From positions 1 to 64,000 of the forward strand of contig NZ_DATGLN010000075.1 in assembly GCF_035294165.1 (NCBI RefSeq): 64,000 bases of DNA, in the 5' to 3' direction. The position numbers and the translations under genes are program-made. This stretch comes from Chthonomonas sp035294165 (lineage in GTDB: Bacteria; Armatimonadota; Chthonomonadetes; Chthonomonadales; Chthonomonadaceae). Below the pieces are notes generated by a model that was not told where the DNA came from, did not search any database, and was given only the letters and a program-made list of their open reading frames with translations. Shown here piece by piece: positions 62,501 through 64,000 of this stretch (positions are counted from its first letter, which is position 1; every line of letters begins with the position of its first letter).

Positions 62501-62852
62501 GGGTAACTTCTATCCCGACTTTATCCTCTGGCTCCTGGTGAATGGCAAGCAATATGTGAGCTTCATCGATCCCAAGGGGCTGCGAAATCTGGAAGGCCCG
62601 AACGACCCAAAGATCCGCTTCCATCAGACCATTAAGGAACTCGAGCAACGGTTGGGCGATCCGACAGTTATCCTAAACTCATTCATCATCTCCAGCACGC
62701 CCTACCAAACGGTTTCGTGGTGGAACTCCGGGATGACAGAAGAGAGCCTTGAGGCGTGCAACGTCCTCTTCCAGTGCAAGGCTCCAACCACATACATCGA
62801 GAAACTGCTGCAGAAGCTCCTGTCGCCGAATAATGTGGCAACGTCGGCATAG
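59553..62852 (+). CDS. Type III restriction Res-like helicase/nuclease
   Basis: A 1099-residue protein. The ATG at 59553 follows AGGAGG. Walker A is WMATGSGKTLLMH (about residue 193), motif II is LVDEGHRGTSG (about 295), and motif VI is IIQLFGRGVRLKG. The C-terminal nuclease core fits PD-(D/E)xK: FYPDFILWLLVNG followed by SFIDPKG (about 987-1010). So it should cut DNA in an ATP-dependent way, like type III Res. Two oddities: the N-terminal GRQVSQSP is encoded by the mobile repeat end, and residues about 67-100 (TERWGDGGTGRGGDRE...SPSRQVSP) are another 8-bp-unit insertion. The conserved family sequence seems to begin at LKFEQRLVLHQWLL. Confidence 0.88.
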   Translation: MSRRSASSGRQVSQSPALKFEQRLVLHQWLLGLFGMSSFERLAANLKAPELEGFDENNASRFYHVLRLRDWGTERWGDGGTGRGGDREGQITGSPSRQVSPSDLLAYDQNIVRHWKQITERRNHGGPFLYPKYFQYLALLFTEIYLDRYFRDAEGLLANLNAHVATFNASAPEASHIGPYTGQDLNKLAFWMATGSGKTLLMHINILQYQHYLQAHNRERELNRIILLTPNEGLSHQHLEEFQLSGIEAELFSKEGRGLFTGRAVEILDIHKLRDEMGEKTVAVDAFEGNNLVLVDEGHRGTSGAETGAWMQKRNQLCENGFSFEYSATFGQAMKASGNRTLEQTYARCILFDYSYKYFYADGYGKDYRILNLAEDSDEAIRHRYLTACLLSFYQQLKLYRDRAQEFRPFLIERPLWVFVGGSVNAVRSENKRKVSDVVDILLFLASFVRERGDSVSVIEQLLRGRSGLLDARKRDIFAGAFQYLNTLGLTPDQVFDDILRVLFNASTTAALHVENLKGTDGEVALRLGDNEPFGVINVGDASALCKLCEGQRELIVTEKAFSGSLFRALNDEASTVNILIGSKKFTEGWSSWRVSTMGLMNIGRNEGPQIIQLFGRGVRLKGKDFSLKRSRRLEGVSAPRNIETLETLNIFGIRADYMRQFKEYLEDEGLPANEDRIEFVLPVIKNLGSKKLKIVRLKEGVNFKTNGQKPVLDGEPPEFLKKHPVVLDWYPKLQAMASGAGSASTQAAERDRCSFEESHLAFLDLDAIYFELQQFKNERSWHNLTIPRDCVASLLKRKEWYTLYIPGEEMEFRSLQQVSRWQEIATALLKKYLDRYYKFRKQEFEGKHLEYQELSEHDPNFVSEYRLLIERSRADILQKLEEIKGLIESGSLKEAEFSRLAFEQGSFKAIAFAGHLYQPLIYVGDNLIEVKPVVLENEGERDFVLDLQKFCESSKGKDFLKGKELYLLRNLSRGRGIGFFEAGNFYPDFILWLLVNGKQYVSFIDPKGLRNLEGPNDPKIRFHQTIKELEQRLGDPTVILNSFIISSTPYQTVSWWNSGMTEESLEACNVLFQCKAPTTYIEKLLQKLLSPNNVATSA
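59749..59852 (+). repeat. 8-bp-periodic GGNGAC inverted array, in frame in the Res-like gene
   Basis: About nine 8-base units on the plus strand (59749-59820, for example CGAGAC TG, GGGGAC AG, GGAGAC GG, TGGGAC AG, GGAGAC AG) face three units on the minus strand (59831-59852, GTCGCC AA GTCGCC AG GTCTCC). This is the end structure of the four-helix-bundle element without the gene. The frame stays open through it. Confidence 0.8.
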
Positions 62853-63067
62853 TTGCCGTTTGGGGGTGGGCGGTTATCAGCGCCAAAGCGAGCGCTCCCA
62901 AGGAAGCGGGCAGACCTGAAAGAAATACTTCATAGCGCACGGTTGCGCGAGGGGGCGCTCCGGCTTCAGTCTTAGCGAAGCGTTATATCCTGTGCGCGAC
63001 GGACAGAACAGGCATCCTTCATCCTTCAAAAACCGGTGAGAGTTTCGTCTGCTTCCTCTTGAAACGC
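62853..63067. other. Right flank of the defence-type operon
   Basis: No gene and no clear terminator are seen between the Res-like stop and the convergent acyl-CoA dehydrogenase-like gene. Confidence 0.35.
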
Positions 63068-64000
63068 CTAGGAGGACGTTTCCGCAGGAGGCAGCAGCTC
63101 CTCCAAAGTCTCCTCTTCCAGGAGTTGCAGAGTGGCGGCCATCACCTCTTGCGTTTGTGCTTGCACCGTGTAGAACATCGCCTCGCGGAAGAGGCGCTGA
63201 GCCGGGTTAGAAAGCAGGTTGGCCGCTCCGCTGCTGGCCGCCACGGCGGCATGGGCGGCGCGGACGGCCAAGCGGATGGCATGGGCACGCAGGCGAACCG
63301 CTTTTTCAAAGAAATCCGGCTCGTTGTTGCGTGCGTTCCACTCCGCAATGGCACGACGGGTGCGGGCAAGCTCTTGGGTGAAATGGTCTGCGGATTGGTG
63401 AATGGCCGGTAGGGGGCGTTTTTCCGCCAGGCTGCAGAGCAGGCGCACGGCTCCCGCGGCGCAGCCTATGGGGAGCGCTGTGCCGCCCAAAACGCCCTTG
63501 CGGTCGTTGCAGCGCAGGGTCTCTCTATCGGAAAAGTGCAGGCGATGGGCTTCGGGCACGAAGAGGCCTTCAAGGGTGAGGGTAACCGTTGCCGAGGCGT
63601 TCATGGCGCAGAGGCGCAACGGCGGAGAAGCCTGATAACGGCCCCAATCCCCATCGGGTGGTGTAAGCCCCTCGAACAGTTCCGGAAACTCCTCTCGGTT
63701 CGCCGGCACCCACACGTAGACGAAGCGCTCGTCCGGCAAAGTGGCGCCGAAAACGACCTGGTTCATGAGGCCCCATCCGGTAACCCATGGGGCGGTACCG
63801 TAAAGGCGATAGCCGCCTGGCACAGGTTCCGCGCGTAGCACGGGAGGCCCGGGGCGACGTAGGTGGGCAAAGGAGACACCGCACAGCATCCGTCCCGCGG
63901 CAAGCTCCGGCACGAGGCGCTCTTTGAGGGCGGGGTTCGGCCCATTGGCGATCATGCGTGATGGGCCGTGATGTTGCGCCTGCACGAAGGTGGTAACGCC
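63068..64000 (-). CDS. Acyl-CoA dehydrogenase-like protein (cut by window edge)
   Basis: The frame is open to base 64000, so the N-terminus lies outside the window; 310 residues are visible. The segment TTFVQAQHHGPSRMIANGPNPALKERLVPELAAGRMLCGVSFAHLRRPGPP resembles the substrate-pocket region of acyl-CoA dehydrogenases, followed by the beta-barrel (GGYRLYGTAPWVTGWGLMNQVVFGAT) and the C-terminal helical domain that binds FAD (GGTALPIGCAAGAVRLL, AAHAAVAASSGAANLLSNPAQRLFREAMFYTVQAQT). The last part lacks a clear catalytic Glu, as in the DszC/HsaA-like flavin monooxygenase branch. Oxidation of an acyl-CoA or a related flavin reaction is possible; the exact role is open. Confidence 0.75.
   Translation of the reverse strand, partial: GVTTFVQAQHHGPSRMIANGPNPALKERLVPELAAGRMLCGVSFAHLRRPGPPVLRAEPVPGGYRLYGTAPWVTGWGLMNQVVFGATLPDERFVYVWVPANREEFPELFEGLTPPDGDWGRYQASPPLRLCAMNASATVTLTLEGLFVPEAHRLHFSDRETLRCNDRKGVLGGTALPIGCAAGAVRLLCSLAEKRPLPAIHQSADHFTQELARTRRAIAEWNARNNEPDFFEKAVRLRAHAIRLAVRAAHAAVAASSGAANLLSNPAQRLFREAMFYTVQAQTQEVMAATLQLLEEETLEELLPPAETSS

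Overview
The window is one continuous stretch of a bacterial chromosome with moderately high GC, ordinary bacterial promoters, Shine-Dalgarno sites, and frequent TTG/GTG starts. The gene set combines menaquinone synthesis, squalene-hopene cyclase, FolD next to an oversized NusB, many secreted sugar-active enzymes, and GloVer-repeat and Gly-rich lipoproteins. This resembles the Armatimonadetes (Chthonomonas-like). That placement is recalled from gene content and was not computed. I see no rRNA, tRNA or CRISPR array.

Layout. 1-258: start of glutamine synthetase, reading out of the window. 781-2175: secreted lysozyme-fold protein. 2421-5113: menaquinone operon (methyltransferase, polyprenyl diphosphate synthase, MenA). 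5134-8181: sulfur operon on the minus strand (ArsR-rhodanese regulator, rhodanese/metallo-beta-lactamase protein, MFS transporter) behind a clear promoter-operator. 8318-9516: hisF and hisI. 9544-27952: mostly secreted or carbohydrate-active proteins (GtaA-like protein, alpha/beta hydrolase, GH5-like enzyme, DUF5060/DUF4038-like protein, GH95-like protein, enolase-superfamily sugar-acid dehydratase), interrupted by squalene-hopene cyclase and a membrane Ser/Thr kinase. 28246-36933: GloVer-repeat exported protein, a soluble hybrid-sensor kinase, dUTPase, a TPR membrane protein and a PhoB/PhoR-like pair. 36930-45003: an unrecognised four-gene operon (VWA lipoprotein, large coiled-coil membrane protein, two small proteins) divergent from a HEAT-like protein and a beta-helix protein, then a lipoprotein. 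45070-52359: PepC, a decayed Y1 transposase, FolD, NusB, WecG-family glycosyltransferase, Gfo/Idh/MocA oxidoreductase and an MFS transporter. 52705-62852: a defence-type operon. From 63068: an acyl-CoA dehydrogenase-like gene running out of the window.

The most interesting region is the defence-type operon: a SNF2 helicase, a very large beta-class adenine methyltransferase, a four-helix-bundle protein, and a type III Res-like helicase/nuclease. Small mobile sequences have colonised it. A 450-bp element encoding a DUF559 (Vsr-like) endonuclease sits exactly in frame inside the methyltransferase, bounded by 37-bp inverted repeats that are each a perfect hairpin. The four-helix-bundle gene is bounded by inverted repeats built of three 8-bp units (GGNGAC plus two variable bases). 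Runs of the same 8-bp unit also lie in frame inside the methyltransferase and the Res-like gene. The right end of the four-helix-bundle element now encodes part of the Res N-terminus, and the element appears to supply its ribosome-binding site.
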